A DNA stretch of 33,083 nt from Halieaceae bacterium (GTDB lineage Bacteria; Pseudomonadota; Gammaproteobacteria; Pseudomonadales; Halieaceae). The stretch spans positions 1-33,083 of the forward strand of contig JADGEN010000030.1 in assembly GCA_016744355.1 (NCBI GenBank), written 5' to 3'. Shown here piece after piece: positions 1-8,887 of this stretch. The translations under genes were made by a program, and so were the position numbers. The notes beneath the pieces were generated by a model, which was not told where the DNA came from, ran no database searches, and saw only the letters and a list, made by a program, of their open reading frames with translations. Numbering within the stretch: the stretch's first letter is position 1; every line of letters starts with the position of its first letter.

Positions 1-5
1 TAAAC

Positions 6-338
6 ATGGATATCATCGATACAATTAAGCAGCAAATTGAGAACAACAACGTACTCCTTTATATGAAGGGTTCTCCAAACCAGCCCCAGTGCGGATTTTC
101 TGCCCGTACAGTGCAGGCTCTGATGGCCTGCGGAGAGCGCTTTGCCTATGTGGACATTTTGTCCGACCCGGAGGTGCGCGCTAATTTACCGAAATATGCC
201 AACTGGCCTACTTTTCCCCAGTTGTGGGTAGGCGGTGAGCTGATTGGCGGCTGCGATATTATCACTGAGATGCATGAGAACGGCGAGTTGCAAACGCTGA
301 TCAAAGAATCTGCAAGCGCGGCGCCTGACCAGGCTTGA
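6..338 (+). CDS. grxD: Monothiol glutaredoxin, Grx4 family
   Basis: Monothiol CGFS-class glutaredoxin of 110 aa, the usual length for bacterial Grx4. The signature CGFS lies at residues 29-32 after a KGSP segment, and the WPTFPQLWVGGELIGGCDI region carries the cis-Pro and the glutathione-binding GG. In this family the single active-site Cys and glutathione hold a [2Fe-2S] cluster for delivery or sensing in the cytoplasm, often with BolA; it is a weak disulfide reductase. The ATG is 5 nt after the window edge, so its own promoter is out of view. A strong hairpin with a T-run follows, which separates it from the peroxiredoxin. Identification is secure from the motif and length. Confidence 0.95.
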   Translation: MDIIDTIKQQIENNNVLLYMKGSPNQPQCGFSARTVQALMACGERFAYVDILSDPEVRANLPKYANWPTFPQLWVGGELIGGCDIITEMHENGELQTLIKESASAAPDQA

Positions 339-352
339 TGTTTGGCTTACAC

Positions 353-372
353 GGTGCGTGAGCACCTTTTTT
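353..372 (+). terminator. Rho-independent terminator after grxD
   Basis: A GGTGC / GCACC stem (353-357 with 362-366) with a GTGA loop is followed directly by six T (367-372). This is a compact canonical intrinsic terminator between the glutaredoxin and the peroxiredoxin genes. Confidence 0.75.
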
Positions 373-397
373 ACACTTACTAAATTGGAGAAAAACT

Positions 398-1000
398 ATG
401 GGCGTTTTAGTTGGCAAGCAAGCACCGGATTTTGATGTGGCGGCTGTATTGGGTAATGGAGAAATCGTAGATTCCTATAAGCGGTCTGAAGCAATGGCCG
501 GAAAATATGGCATGGTTTTCTTTTATCCGTTGGATTTTACCTTTGTGTGCCCATCGGAACTGATAGCCCTGGATCATCGCATGGACAAATTTCGTGAATT
601 AGGCGTAGAGGTGGTGGCAGTATCAATCGACTCACAGTTTACGCACAACGCGTGGCGCAACACGCCAGTGGACAAAGGTGGTATTGGTCCGGTCACCTAC
701 ACCATGGCTGCCGATGTAAACCATGACATCTGCCGTTCTTATGACGTAGAAACTGACGGCGGTGTTGCTTTCCGTGGCGCTTTCATCATCGACAAGGCGG
801 GCGATGTACGCTCTCAGGTGGTCAATGACCTGCCGTTGGGGCGCAATATTGACGAACTTATTCGCCTGGTTGAGGCGCTGCAGTTCACCGATGAGCATGG
901 TGAAGTATGCCCGGCTGGCTGGAACAAAGGCGACAAGGGTATGGATGCATCACCTGATGGCGTTGCAGCGTATTTGTCAGAAAATTCTGGCGCGCTGTAG
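398..1000 (+). CDS. Peroxiredoxin, typical 2-Cys AhpC/TSA family
   Basis: Cytoplasmic thiol peroxidase of 200 aa. The peroxidatic Cys is C51 in the FVCPSE motif (preceded by FYPLDFTF) and the resolving Cys is C171 in the GEVCPAGW motif, so this is a typical 2-Cys enzyme that reduces H2O2 and organic hydroperoxides as an obligate homodimer. A GGIG segment (94-97) matches the GGLG loop of hyperoxidation-sensitive enzymes, but the C-terminus does not show a clear YF motif. GGAG lies about 8 nt before the ATG. The glutaredoxin upstream suggests a redox-defence neighbourhood, but the terminator between them argues for separate transcription. I cannot tell from sequence which reductant (AhpF, thioredoxin) it uses. 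Confidence 0.95.
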   Translation: MGVLVGKQAPDFDVAAVLGNGEIVDSYKRSEAMAGKYGMVFFYPLDFTFVCPSELIALDHRMDKFRELGVEVVAVSIDSQFTHNAWRNTPVDKGGIGPVTYTMAADVNHDICRSYDVETDGGVAFRGAFIIDKAGDVRSQVVNDLPLGRNIDELIRLVEALQFTDEHGEVCPAGWNKGDKGMDASPDGVAAYLSENSGAL

Positions 1001-1020
1001 TAACCATTTGTTTGAATACC

Positions 1021-1042
1021 AGTCCCGCATTTTCGCGGGACT
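1021..1042 (+). terminator. Hairpin, probable terminator after peroxiredoxin
   Basis: A perfect 8-bp inverted repeat AGTCCCGC / GCGGGACT (1021-1028 and 1035-1042) with an ATTTTC loop lies about 20 nt after the peroxiredoxin stop. The downstream CTCATTCT is T-rich but interrupted, so termination may be only partial. Confidence 0.55.
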
Positions 1043-1102
1043 CTCATTCTCATGTCACACACACCACCACTTCTGCATAGCACATCCATTTTCGTGTTCG
1101 GG

Positions 1103-1108
1103 TATAAT
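1103..1108 (+). promoter_or_regulatory. Putative -10 box before proA
   Basis: An exact TATAAT occurs 30 nt before the proA ATG, in the only real gap before the long downstream gene run. No convincing -35 hexamer is found 16-18 nt upstream, so this is tentative. Confidence 0.35.
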
Positions 1109-1137
1109 CGCGGATCACACAAGTCAAGCTGGTTAAT

Positions 1138-2394
1138 ATGGACATCAGTCAATACATGGAGGCGCTGGGGCGCTCAGCACGTGAGGCATCCCGGTTAGTC
1201 GCCGCTTCTTCTACGGCTGTCAGAAACAGCGCGCTGCTGGCATCGCGTGACGCCCTGGATAACGCTAGAGCTGAATTGGCCGATGCCAATGCGCAGGATC
1301 TAGAGCGCGGCCGGGCCAATGGCCTGTCGGCGCCTTTGATGGATAGGCTGGAACTCACTCCGGCTCGCATTGATTCCATGCTGGAGGGCTTGTCGCAAGT
1401 AGCGGCACTGGCCGATCCCGTGGGCAGCATCAGCGACCTCAAATACATGCCCAGTGGCATTCAGGTGGGCCGCATGCAGGTTCCTTTGGGTGTTATCGGC
1501 ATCATTTATGAGTCCAGGCCCAATGTTACCGTTGATGCGGCTAGCCTGTGTCTCAAATCTGGCAATGCCACGATTCTCCGCGGAGGCTCTGAAGCGCTGG
1601 CGTCCAACTGTGCGATAGCGGCCTGCCTGAAACAGGGGCTGCGCAGCGCCGGGCTGCCAGAGGCGGCGGTGCAGGTTGTTGACACTCGCGATCGAGCCGC
1701 AGTGGGTAAATTGATCACTATGCCCGAGTACGTAGACGTCATTATTCCCCGTGGTGGAAAGAGTTTGATTGAGCGCATCAGTGCCGATGCGAGAGTGCCT
1801 GTCATAAAGCACCTCGATGGCGTTTGTCATGTGTTTATCGACGACAGCGCAGACGAAGAAATGGCATTAAACATAGCGATCAATTCAAAAACACAGCGAT
1901 ACGGTACCTGTAACACCATGGAGACCTTGTTGGTGGCACAGGCCAGAGCAGCGCAGGTGTTACCCAGATTGGCCGCCCGTTATGGGGAGCTGGGTGTTGA
2001 GCTGCGTGGTTGCTCGCAAACCCGCGAAGTGTTGCCTGAGATTACGCATGCCACAGAGCAGGACTGGTATGAAGAATACCTGGGGCCTATTTTGTCAGTG
2101 AAAGTGGTTGCGGGATTGGATGACGCCATAGCTCACATCAACACCTATAGCTCCCAACACACCGATACCATTGTGACCAGTGATCACGGCCACGCTATGC
2201 GGTTTCTGCGTGAAGTAGATTCAAGCTCAGTTATGATTAATGCCTCCACCCGCTTTGCCGACGGTTTTGAATTCGGCCTGGGTGCTGAGATCGGTATCTC
2301 CACCGATAAATTACATGCGCGTGGGCCGGTTGGTTTGGAGGGGCTCACCTCAAGAAAATATGTAGTGTTTGGCGAGGGGCAGGTGCGCCGTTGA
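1138..2394 (+). CDS. proA: Glutamate-5-semialdehyde dehydrogenase (gamma-glutamyl phosphate reductase)
   Basis: Second enzyme of proline biosynthesis: NADPH-dependent reduction of gamma-glutamyl phosphate to glutamate-5-semialdehyde. The 418 aa match the usual ProA length. The catalytic Cys is C258 in the [10 protein letters not shown] motif, and the family segments [14 protein letters not shown] and LRGGSEA are present. The gene heads the run into nadD: its stop codon overlaps the nadD TTG start by 4 nt, which indicates translational coupling. proB is not in the window, so proline genes are split. The same proA-nadD order occurs in Pseudomonas. The ATG at 1138 has only a weak ribosome-binding site. 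Confidence 0.97.
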   Translation: MDISQYMEALGRSAREASRLVAASSTAVRNSALLASRDALDNARAELADANAQDLERGRANGLSAPLMDRLELTPARIDSMLEGLSQVAALADPVGSISDLKYMPSGIQVGRMQVPLGVIGIIYESRPNVTVDAASLCLKSGNATILRGGSEALASNCAIAACLKQGLRSAGLPEAAVQVVDTRDRAAVGKLITMPEYVDVIIPRGGKSLIERISADARVPVIKHLDGVCHVFIDDSADEEMALNIAINSKTQRYGTCNTMETLLVAQARAAQVLPRLAARYGELGVELRGCSQTREVLPEITHATEQDWYEEYLGPILSVKVVAGLDDAIAHINTYSSQHTDTIVTSDHGHAMRFLREVDSSSVMINASTRFADGFEFGLGAEIGISTDKLHARGPVGLEGLTSRKYVVFGEGQVRR

Positions 2395-3062
2395 GCAGTA
2401 CGCAATTAAGCGCTGTCGGAGTCTTTGGCGGCACCTTTGATCCCATACACTATGGCCATTTGCGCTCCGCTCTGGAGCTATGTGAACGGTTGCACCTGAG
2501 CCAGTTGCGCCTGATGCCATGCGCTGTTCCCTCGCATAGGGCGATGCCTCATTGCAGCGCACAGCAGCGCGCGGCCATGGTTGAATTGGCAGTGAAGGGA
2601 GAGTCCCGGCTGATGTACGACGGTCGGGAATTACAGCGTAACGGACCGTCCTACACCATAGACAGTCTGATGGAGCTTAGGTCGGAGCTGGGAGAAAGCG
2701 TCAGTTTGAATCTGGTGATGGGTTGTGATGCGGTATTAGGTATCAACAGCTGGCATCGATGGGAAGAAATACTGGATTGGGCACATGTACTGGTTATCGC
2801 TCGCCCGGGTTGGCAGTTGCCAGAGCAGGGTGAAGTGTCGCAGTGGCTGGCACAGCATGCACTGGATGAACCGCATGGCCTGGTCGAGAAGGCATCGGGC
2901 AGCGTCTATATCGAGCAATTGCGCCCCCTGGCTATTTCGTCCACTGAAATTCGAAACCTGCTGGCGAGCGGGCAGTCGGTGAGATATCTGATGCCCGAGC
3001 CGGTGTTAGACTATATTGAAGAGCATGGGCTCTACGAAATCAAAAAAAGGGAAAGGACATGA
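2391..3062 (+). CDS. nadD: Nicotinate-nucleotide adenylyltransferase
   Basis: Converts nicotinate mononucleotide and ATP to deamido-NAD, the penultimate step of NAD synthesis. The 223-aa protein has the nucleotidyltransferase motif [12 protein letters not shown] at 13-24 (the HxGH class) and the C-terminal ISSTEIR motif, both diagnostic for NadD. The start is a TTG at 2391 that overlaps the proA stop; no better placed ATG precedes the GGTFDP motif. nadD-rsfS-rlmH is a widely conserved bacterial gene string. Confidence 0.95.
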   Translation: MSSTQLSAVGVFGGTFDPIHYGHLRSALELCERLHLSQLRLMPCAVPSHRAMPHCSAQQRAAMVELAVKGESRLMYDGRELQRNGPSYTIDSLMELRSELGESVSLNLVMGCDAVLGINSWHRWEEILDWAHVLVIARPGWQLPEQGEVSQWLAQHALDEPHGLVEKASGSVYIEQLRPLAISSTEIRNLLASGQSVRYLMPEPVLDYIEEHGLYEIKKRERT

Positions 3063-3077
3063 CACGGGAAATATCAC

Positions 3078-3467
3078 ATGGTGGATAAAGCTGCGCCTAT
3101 GAAATCTGCACAGGTGGCCAGTCTGGCCGAGGAGGCTCTGGGTGACTTGAAGGCCATCAACGTGGTCACAATGGATGTGTCCGAGCTTACTGATGTGATG
3201 GACTATATGGTGGTTGCCAGTGGCAGTTCTTCTCGCCACGTCAAATCACTGGCAAATAATGTATCGGTTGAGCTGAAGAAAAATGGCATCCATATTATTG
3301 GTATAGAAGGTGAAAAAACCGGTGACTGGGTGTTGGTTGATCTGGGTGACGTGGTAGTGCACGTGATGATGCCTGATGCGCGTGATTTATACGACTTGGA
3401 ACGCCTGTGGACCGCCCACTCTTCCCAGCGTGACAGTGACTCGGCTACTAGCGAAGAACTGGATTAA
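3078..3467 (+). CDS. rsfS: Ribosomal silencing factor RsfS
   Basis: RsfS (formerly YbeB/Iojap) binds ribosomal protein uL14 on the 50S subunit and blocks joining with 30S, which lowers translation in stationary phase or starvation. The 129-aa protein has the family core: a [23 protein letters not shown] segment, the [20 protein letters not shown] strand region and the terminal YDLERLW motif. GGGAA lies about 8 nt before the ATG at 3078; a second ATG seven codons in is an alternative. It lies between nadD (15 nt gap) and rlmH (1 nt gap), consistent with a single transcript. Confidence 0.95.
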   Translation: MVDKAAPMKSAQVASLAEEALGDLKAINVVTMDVSELTDVMDYMVVASGSSSRHVKSLANNVSVELKKNGIHIIGIEGEKTGDWVLVDLGDVVVHVMMPDARDLYDLERLWTAHSSQRDSDSATSEELD

Positions 3468-3468
3468 A

Positions 3469-3939
3469 GTGCGCCTCAGCATTATCGCGGTTGGTACCAA
3501 AATGCCCGCCTGGGTTGAACAGGGTGTGCAGGATTACACGGTGAGAATGCCCAGAGAGCTTAAAGTCCAATGGCGTGAAATCCCCTTGGCGAAGCGCGGC
3601 AAAGACAACAATGCCGAGGCCTTGTGCAGGCGTGAAGGAGAGCAAATCCTCAAGTTCATTCCCGCTGGCGACAAGGTTATAGCGCTGGATGTAAACGGCA
3701 AAAGTTGGTCCACTGAAGAACTTGCACAGCAACTGGGTGATTGGCAAATGTCTGGCGACAATTACAGTTTGCTGATTGGCGGTCCTGATGGGCTTTCACC
3801 GCAGTGTCTGGCACGGGCAGATGGGCGCTGGTCTTTGAGCAATTTAACCCTGCCTCACCCCCTTGTACGTGTTTTATTAGCCGAACAGCTGTATCGGGCT
3901 TGGACAATTACCGTCAACCACCCGTATCATCGCGTTTAG
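3469..3939 (+). CDS. rlmH: 23S rRNA (pseudouridine1915-N3)-methyltransferase RlmH
   Basis: SPOUT-class SAM-dependent methyltransferase that modifies pseudouridine 1915 in helix 69 of 23S rRNA on assembled ribosomes. The 156 aa equal the family's usual length of about 155. Diagnostic segments are [10 protein letters not shown] (the SAM-binding knot), [24 protein letters not shown] and the C-terminal HPYHR. I place the start at the GTG at 3469, one base after the rsfS stop, because it gives the family N-terminus [15 protein letters not shown]; the open frame extends upstream to an ATG at 3376, but that would add 31 residues encoded inside rsfS that do not belong to the family. Confidence 0.95.
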   Translation: MRLSIIAVGTKMPAWVEQGVQDYTVRMPRELKVQWREIPLAKRGKDNNAEALCRREGEQILKFIPAGDKVIALDVNGKSWSTEELAQQLGDWQMSGDNYSLLIGGPDGLSPQCLARADGRWSLSNLTLPHPLVRVLLAEQLYRAWTITVNHPYHRV

Positions 3940-3965
3940 ATAGTTAGGCCAGGCTCAGCCGAACC

Positions 3966-5807
3966 ATGCCCCACTCGATAGCGATAAAAGACCAGAACCG
4001 TGAGGTGCGAATCTACGGTGCGCGAACCGTGCTGGCTATTCTCATTGTGCTGGGGTGTTTGGGCATTGTTCTGATGCGCTACTTCAGCTTGCAGATAACA
4101 GATTACGAAGTCTACAAGGTGCAGTCCGAGCGCAACCGGGTGCAACTGCAGTCTTTGCCACCCAAGCGGGGGCTTATTTTCGACCGCAATGGCGTTCTGT
4201 TGGCAGACAACCGACCCAGTTATGTTTTGTCTATCGTGAGTGAACGGGTCGAAGACCTGGAGGCTACCCTCACGGAAATCCAAACGCTGCTGCCAATCTC
4301 ACAATCCGATTTGGATAATTTTCGCAAAAAAAGAAAGTGGAGTCGGGCTTATGAAGCCGTGCCGCTGCGTTTTCGTCTGACAGAAGAGGAGCGAGCACGC
4401 CTGGCTGTCAACCGCTACCGCATGCCCGGAGTGGTTGTGGACGCCCGCTTATTACGGCATTACCCCCATGGTGAGTTGTTTTCTCACGCTCTGGGCTACG
4501 TCGGTCGCATTAATGAGCGCGAAAGTTACGATCTGGACGAGGAGGACTACCGCGGTACATTCCATGTGGGCAAGGTCGGGGTGGAAAAATACTATGAGGA
4601 TATTCTACATGGTGATGCCGGTTTCCAGAACGTAGAGGCCGATGCTCACGGCCGGGTGTTGCGTGTGCTTGAGCGACACAATCCCACGCCGGGCACGGAT
4701 CTCACTTTGCATCTGGATATTGCTGTACAGCAGGCCGCCTTTGATGCACTGGGTGATAGGCGGGGGGCAGTGGTGGCTATCGACCCCCTAACAGGAGGTG
4801 TGTTGGCGCTTGTTTCAACGCCGGGTTTTGATACCAATTTGTTCGTCAATGGCATCAGCTCGGTGGATTATAGTGCGTTGCGTGATTCCCCGGATGTGCC
4901 TTTATTTAATCGCGCTGTGCAAGGCCAGTATCCTCCCGGGTCCACCATAAAACCGATGATGTCCATGGCCGGATTGCAATCCGGGTTGGTGACACCAGAA
5001 ACCACAGTGCCCGACCCGGGGTGGTATCGCCTGCCTGGTGATTCACACCGCTACCGCGATTGGATATTGCGTATTCGCGGTACAGGCCATGCGCCCGAGG
5101 TTGATATGCATATGGCTATACGCGAGTCTTGTGACACTTATTTTTATGACTTGGCACGCAAGCTGACAATAGACCGGATGTATGACTATCTTCACCCCTT
5201 TGGTTTTGGTGAACGTACCGGCCTGGATACCACCAGTGAGCGCCGTGGTGTATTGCCCTCAACCCGCTGGAAGAGGGAGGCGAGGGCCCAGCCCTGGTAT
5301 CCCGGAGAGACAATCAGTGCGGGGATCGGGCAGGGTTATATGCTCAGTACGCCCATACAGCTAGCCATGGCAACCAGTGTTATTGCAACGCGGGGTGTTC
5401 GCCATCCGCCGCGATTTGTCAGGTCAATCAACGATGAGCTTATCGTCATTCCCCCGCTAGAGCCTATTGTCACCGAAGATGCCTACTGGGACGCCATTTA
5501 TGGCGGAATGCGCGCGGTTGTGCATGAGAACAAGGGGACTGCCAAGGCGCTCGCAAAAGGTATACAGTATGAAATGGGTGGAAAAACCGGCACAGCGCAG
5601 GTGATTGGTATCGCTCAAGGTGAGATCTATAAAGAGGACGAAGTCGATGAACGGCATCGTCATCACGGCTTGTTCATTGCTATTGCGCCCTTGGAGGCAC
5701 CCACAATCGCAGTGGCTATTATTGTTGAAAACGGTGGCGGCAGCAGTGCGGCTTCACCTATTGCGCGCAAAGTAATCGATACCTGGTTGTTAGGAGATGC
5801 CGGCTGA
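3966..5807 (+). CDS. mrdA: Penicillin-binding protein 2 (elongasome transpeptidase)
   Basis: PBP2, the class B transpeptidase that cross-links peptidoglycan during rod elongation with RodA. The 613-aa protein has an N-terminal membrane anchor (about 20-42), the PBP dimerisation domain, and a transpeptidase domain with all three active-site motifs: S326-TIK, S388-CD and K540-TG. The VEKYYEDILHG segment is typical for PBP2. The stop overlaps the rodA ATG by one base (TGATG), so the partner pair is translationally coupled. It follows rlmH by 26 nt, as in Pseudomonas. No deviation from an active enzyme is visible. Confidence 0.96.
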   Translation: MPHSIAIKDQNREVRIYGARTVLAILIVLGCLGIVLMRYFSLQITDYEVYKVQSERNRVQLQSLPPKRGLIFDRNGVLLADNRPSYVLSIVSERVEDLEATLTEIQTLLPISQSDLDNFRKKRKWSRAYEAVPLRFRLTEEERARLAVNRYRMPGVVVDARLLRHYPHGELFSHALGYVGRINERESYDLDEEDYRGTFHVGKVGVEKYYEDILHGDAGFQNVEADAHGRVLRVLERHNPTPGTDLTLHLDIAVQQAAFDALGDRRGAVVAIDPLTGGVLALVSTPGFDTNLFVNGISSVDYSALRDSPDVPLFNRAVQGQYPPGSTIKPMMSMAGLQSGLVTPETTVPDPGWYRLPGDSHRYRDWILRIRGTGHAPEVDMHMAIRESCDTYFYDLARKLTIDRMYDYLHPFGFGERTGLDTTSERRGVLPSTRWKREARAQPWYPGETISAGIGQGYMLSTPIQLAMATSVIATRGVRHPPRFVRSINDELIVIPPLEPIVTEDAYWDAIYGGMRAVVHENKGTAKALAKGIQYEMGGKTGTAQVIGIAQGEIYKEDEVDERHRHHGLFIAIAPLEAPTIAVAIIVENGGGSSAASPIARKVIDTWLLGDAG

Positions 5808-6946
5808 TGGGCGATTACGTCAGGCAACTGCCACAGGGGTCTTCCGACATGGCCCGGGCTCCCAGCTTGGCCATGCGCTTTCATATCGACGTGCCGTTAC
5901 TGCTTCTGCTGATGGCATTAACAAGCTACGGTCTGTTTGTGCTCTACAGTGCATCGGGCGGAGAAATGAGTGCGGTTATACGTCAGGGGCGTTTTTTCCT
6001 CATAGCCTATGTACTGATGATTGCTGCCGCACAGGTGAGCCTGCAGCGCTTTGCTCGCTGGGCACCCTGGTTATATGCGATGGGTATTGCAGCGCTGGTG
6101 GCTGTAGCTTTTGTTGGGGTAGGGGCCAAAGGTGCGCAGCGTTGGCTGGAAATTGCTGGTTTTCGCTTCCAACCCTCTGAAATCATGAAGCTCACCGTGC
6201 CGCTCACTCTAGCTTGGTATCTGGCAGATCGTACTTTGCCGCCCCAGCTGAGGTATTTGCTGGGCTCGCTCGCGTTATTAGGTGTGCCAGCATTCCTGAT
6301 ACTTCGCCAGCCCGACCTCGGAACCGCTTTGTTGATCGCAGCCAGCGGATTGTTTGTGCTATTTATGGCGGGTATCGGCTGGCGCTACATTTTTGGCGCA
6401 GTGGTAGCTGCTGTTTCTTCGGCTTGGCCGGCCTGGCAATTTGTACTAAAGGATTATCAGAAGCAGCGTATTCTCACCATGTTCAATCCTGATAGTGACA
6501 AATTGGGCGCGGGCTGGAATATTATTCAATCAAAAACGGCGATAGGCTCAGGTGGTTGGTCGGGCAAGGGTTGGATGCATGGCACACAATCACACTTGGA
6601 CTTTTTGCCAGAGAGCCACACAGATTTTATTATAGCGGTTCTGGCAGAAGAGTTCGGCCTGCGTGGTGTCCTCATTTTATTGGGGCTCTATTTACTCATA
6701 TTATTGCGCGGTTTCTGGATTGGGGTACAGGCTCAGACCAGTTTTGGCAGAATGATTGCCGGGAGCCTTACCTTGACGTTTTTTGTTTATATCTTTGTTA
6801 ATATGGGCATGGTTGCAGGCTTATTGCCTGTGGTGGGTGTGCCTTTGCCTCTGGTGAGTGCAGGTGGTACTTCACTGGTGACCCTGATGGCGGGGTTTGG
6901 CATACTAATGGCAGTGAGCACTGAGCGTCGAATGGTGACTGTGTGA
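5807..6946 (+). CDS. mrdB: Rod shape-determining protein RodA (SEDS glycosyltransferase)
   Basis: SEDS-family inner-membrane peptidoglycan polymerase that uses lipid II and works with PBP2 (MrdA), encoded directly upstream. The 379 aa contain about ten hydrophobic segments and the SEDS hallmarks GAKGAQRWLEIAGFRFQPSE, GWNIIQSKTAIGSGGWSGKG, LPESHTDFI (carrying the essential Asp) and GVPLPLVSAGGTS near the C-terminus. The ATG at 5807 overlaps the mrdA stop; AGGAG lies about 10 nt upstream. FtsW is the alternative SEDS paralogue, but the PBP2 neighbour and the motif forms favour RodA. Confidence 0.95.
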   Translation: MGDYVRQLPQGSSDMARAPSLAMRFHIDVPLLLLLMALTSYGLFVLYSASGGEMSAVIRQGRFFLIAYVLMIAAAQVSLQRFARWAPWLYAMGIAALVAVAFVGVGAKGAQRWLEIAGFRFQPSEIMKLTVPLTLAWYLADRTLPPQLRYLLGSLALLGVPAFLILRQPDLGTALLIAASGLFVLFMAGIGWRYIFGAVVAAVSSAWPAWQFVLKDYQKQRILTMFNPDSDKLGAGWNIIQSKTAIGSGGWSGKGWMHGTQSHLDFLPESHTDFIIAVLAEEFGLRGVLILLGLYLLILLRGFWIGVQAQTSFGRMIAGSLTLTFFVYIFVNMGMVAGLLPVVGVPLPLVSAGGTSLVTLMAGFGILMAVSTERRMVTV

Positions 6947-7001
6947 GTTGGTTCGGCAGCGCTTTTTACTTTTTACTTCAGAATAAAAATGAGTTTCTCT
7001 T

Positions 7002-8015
7002 ATGTCAGTAGTCCTGAAAATTGGTGTAGCCCTGATGGGTATCTGGTCTGCATTTGTCGTGGCAGGGGAGCTGGCTCCCAGTGCGAACTATGCGGCAAAT
7101 CCGGCAACACTAACTCTCATTGATGAGCTCGTGCAGGAGGAGGGCTTTGATCGAACTGAGCTGATAACCCTGTTTGCCAAGGTAGAAGGTAAAGAGTCAA
7201 TCCTAAAGGCCATGTCTCGCCCAGCGGAGAAGACAAAGGCGTGGTACGAATATCGGAAAATCTTTGTCACCGATAAGCGGGAGAGGGAAGGTGTAGAATT
7301 TTTCGCTAAGCACAAACAAACCTTTCTGCGCGCCGAACAGCAGTTTGGGGTCCCTGCGGAGATCATTCTATCGATCATGGGGGTGGAGACTTACTACGGA
7401 CGAATTACGGGGAGTTATCGCGTGATGGACGCCCTGTCCACCTTGGCGTTTGACTATCCAAAACGGTCCACCTTTTTCACTAAGGAACTTAAGAGTTATC
7501 TTATATTGAGTCGTGAGCAGGGCGTTGAGCCTCTCGATATTAAAGGTTCCTACGCCGGCGCTATGGGCTATGGGCAGTTCATGCCAAGTAGCTACCGCGC
7601 TTATGCGATCGATTTTGATGACGATGACAAAATTGATATCTGGAACAACCCGGTAGATGCCATAGGCAGCGTGGCGAATTACTTCAAGCAACACGGCTGG
7701 AAGCCAGGCGAAGCGGTGATTGTGGGCGCTAAGGTAGAAGGTATGGTGCCCGAAAACTTATTCAATGACGGCCTTAAGCCGAAAAGGACGCTGGACGATT
7801 ACGCACAAGCCGGCATTTCTGTAGCGCAGCCACCTGAGCCACCACTGGACTCTAATGCGTCAGCCACCGCCATCAAGTTTGAAGTGGAGGAAGGCCATGA
7901 GTATTGGCTTGGTTTACACAATTTTTATGTGATCACGCGCTACAATCACAGCTCCATGTACGCCATGAGCGTCTACCAATTGAGTCAGTTGTTGGCGGCG
8001 CAGATAGAGGAATGA
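7002..8015 (+). CDS. mltB: Membrane-associated or periplasmic lytic murein transglycosylase B
   Basis: Family 3 (MltB/SltB) lytic transglycosylase that cleaves glycan strands to 1,6-anhydromuramoyl products. The 337-aa protein has an N-terminal signal-like segment (1-21, ending VVA). The catalytic Glu is E129 in IMGVETYYGR, and the family segments YAGAMGYGQFMPSSYRAYA and DIWNNPVDAIGSVANYF follow. There is no lipobox Cys, so it resembles soluble SltB1 more than lipid-anchored E. coli MltB. The stop overlaps the rlpA ATG (ATGA), which links it to the RlpA transglycosylase. Confidence 0.94.
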   Translation: MSVVLKIGVALMGIWSAFVVAGELAPSANYAANPATLTLIDELVQEEGFDRTELITLFAKVEGKESILKAMSRPAEKTKAWYEYRKIFVTDKREREGVEFFAKHKQTFLRAEQQFGVPAEIILSIMGVETYYGRITGSYRVMDALSTLAFDYPKRSTFFTKELKSYLILSREQGVEPLDIKGSYAGAMGYGQFMPSSYRAYAIDFDDDDKIDIWNNPVDAIGSVANYFKQHGWKPGEAVIVGAKVEGMVPENLFNDGLKPKRTLDDYAQAGISVAQPPEPPLDSNASATAIKFEVEEGHEYWLGLHNFYVITRYNHSSMYAMSVYQLSQLLAAQIEE

Positions 8016-8806
8016 GGTCTTTCGCTAAAATTGGATGCTTGTTGCTGTTGAGTCTGGCGCTGATTGCCTGTGCTCCCTCGAGTAAACAAGCTGACTCCGA
8101 GCTTAGCGACAGCGCGCCCCTGCAGTCTATCAAGGCTAGTGAGGTAAAAGATGCTGTGCCCAGGGCAGACCCGATTTTAGCCGCTGGCAATAAAAGCCCC
8201 TACACGGTGCGGGGAGTCGAGTACGAGATATTAAAAGATGCCCGGAATTACCGTGAGCAGGGCATTGCCTCCTGGTACGGCGCTAAGTTCAATGGCCGAA
8301 AGACGTCTAACGGTGAAATTTACGATTTGTATAAGGCTACTGCAGCGCACAAAACTCTGCCAATTCCCAGCTATGCTTTGGTGACCAATCTGGACAATGG
8401 GCGCAACGTTGTGGTGCGGGTGAATGATCGCGGGCCTTTTCACGCCGACCGCATCATTGATCTGTCCTATGGAGCCGCGGTGAAGCTGGGTTATATGAAG
8501 AAGGGCACGGCGCGGGTTGAAGTCACAATTTTGAATATTGCCGGTGTGGATGATCGTCGTGAAGCAGTAGGAGGCAGTTACCGTTATTTGCAACTGGGAG
8601 CCTTTGGCGCAGAGGCTTCGGCGCAGCAACTGCGTTCCAGGCTGCAGCCGCTGGTATCCACTGACGTAGCAGTCAGCACTGTGCAGTCTGGTGAAAAAAT
8701 ACTATACAGGGTGAGGCTGGGGCCGGTAGCAAACGCAGAAGAGTTGTTGCAGCTGCAGGAGTTACTACAGGCCAATGGCTACGACAGTGCCCAGGCTTTG
8801 CCCTAG
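8012..8806 (+). CDS. rlpA: Septal-ring lytic transglycosylase lipoprotein RlpA
   Basis: Outer-membrane lipoprotein with a double-psi beta-barrel and a SPOR domain; in Pseudomonas aeruginosa RlpA cleaves denuded glycan at the division septum. I choose the ATG at 8012, which overlaps the mltB stop, because it gives a clean lipoprotein signal (MRSFAKIGCLLLLSLALIAC, lipobox LIAC, acylated C20) and 264 aa; the open frame upstream to 7904 lies inside mltB. The barrel contains ASWYGAKFNGRKTSNGE, AAHKTLP and VNDRGPF, the conserved active-site region. The C-terminal 75 residues (YRYLQLGAFG... LYRVRLGPV) are a SPOR domain that binds denuded peptidoglycan. Confidence 0.94.
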   Translation: MRSFAKIGCLLLLSLALIACAPSSKQADSELSDSAPLQSIKASEVKDAVPRADPILAAGNKSPYTVRGVEYEILKDARNYREQGIASWYGAKFNGRKTSNGEIYDLYKATAAHKTLPIPSYALVTNLDNGRNVVVRVNDRGPFHADRIIDLSYGAAVKLGYMKKGTARVEVTILNIAGVDDRREAVGGSYRYLQLGAFGAEASAQQLRSRLQPLVSTDVAVSTVQSGEKILYRVRLGPVANAEELLQLQELLQANGYDSAQALP

Positions 8807-8887
8807 AAGCTCCGAACTAAGCCGTATCCTGCTTTCGCTCTTGCGGCGCATAGGTTAAAATTTGCCCCGGTTCGCCCATCCTTTTTT

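Noticed and set aside
1300-1830. 176-codon open frame antisense to proA
   Set aside because: Shadow of proA; amino acid composition is unlike a folded protein and there is no independent evidence.
3376-3468. N-terminal extension of RlmH back to an ATG inside rsfS
   Set aside because: The GTG at 3469 gives the exact family length and N-terminus; the extension is encoded by rsfS sequence in another frame.
7904-8011. N-terminal extension of RlpA into mltB
   Set aside because: It would bury the lipoprotein signal; the ATG at 8012 overlapping the mltB stop gives a clean lipobox.
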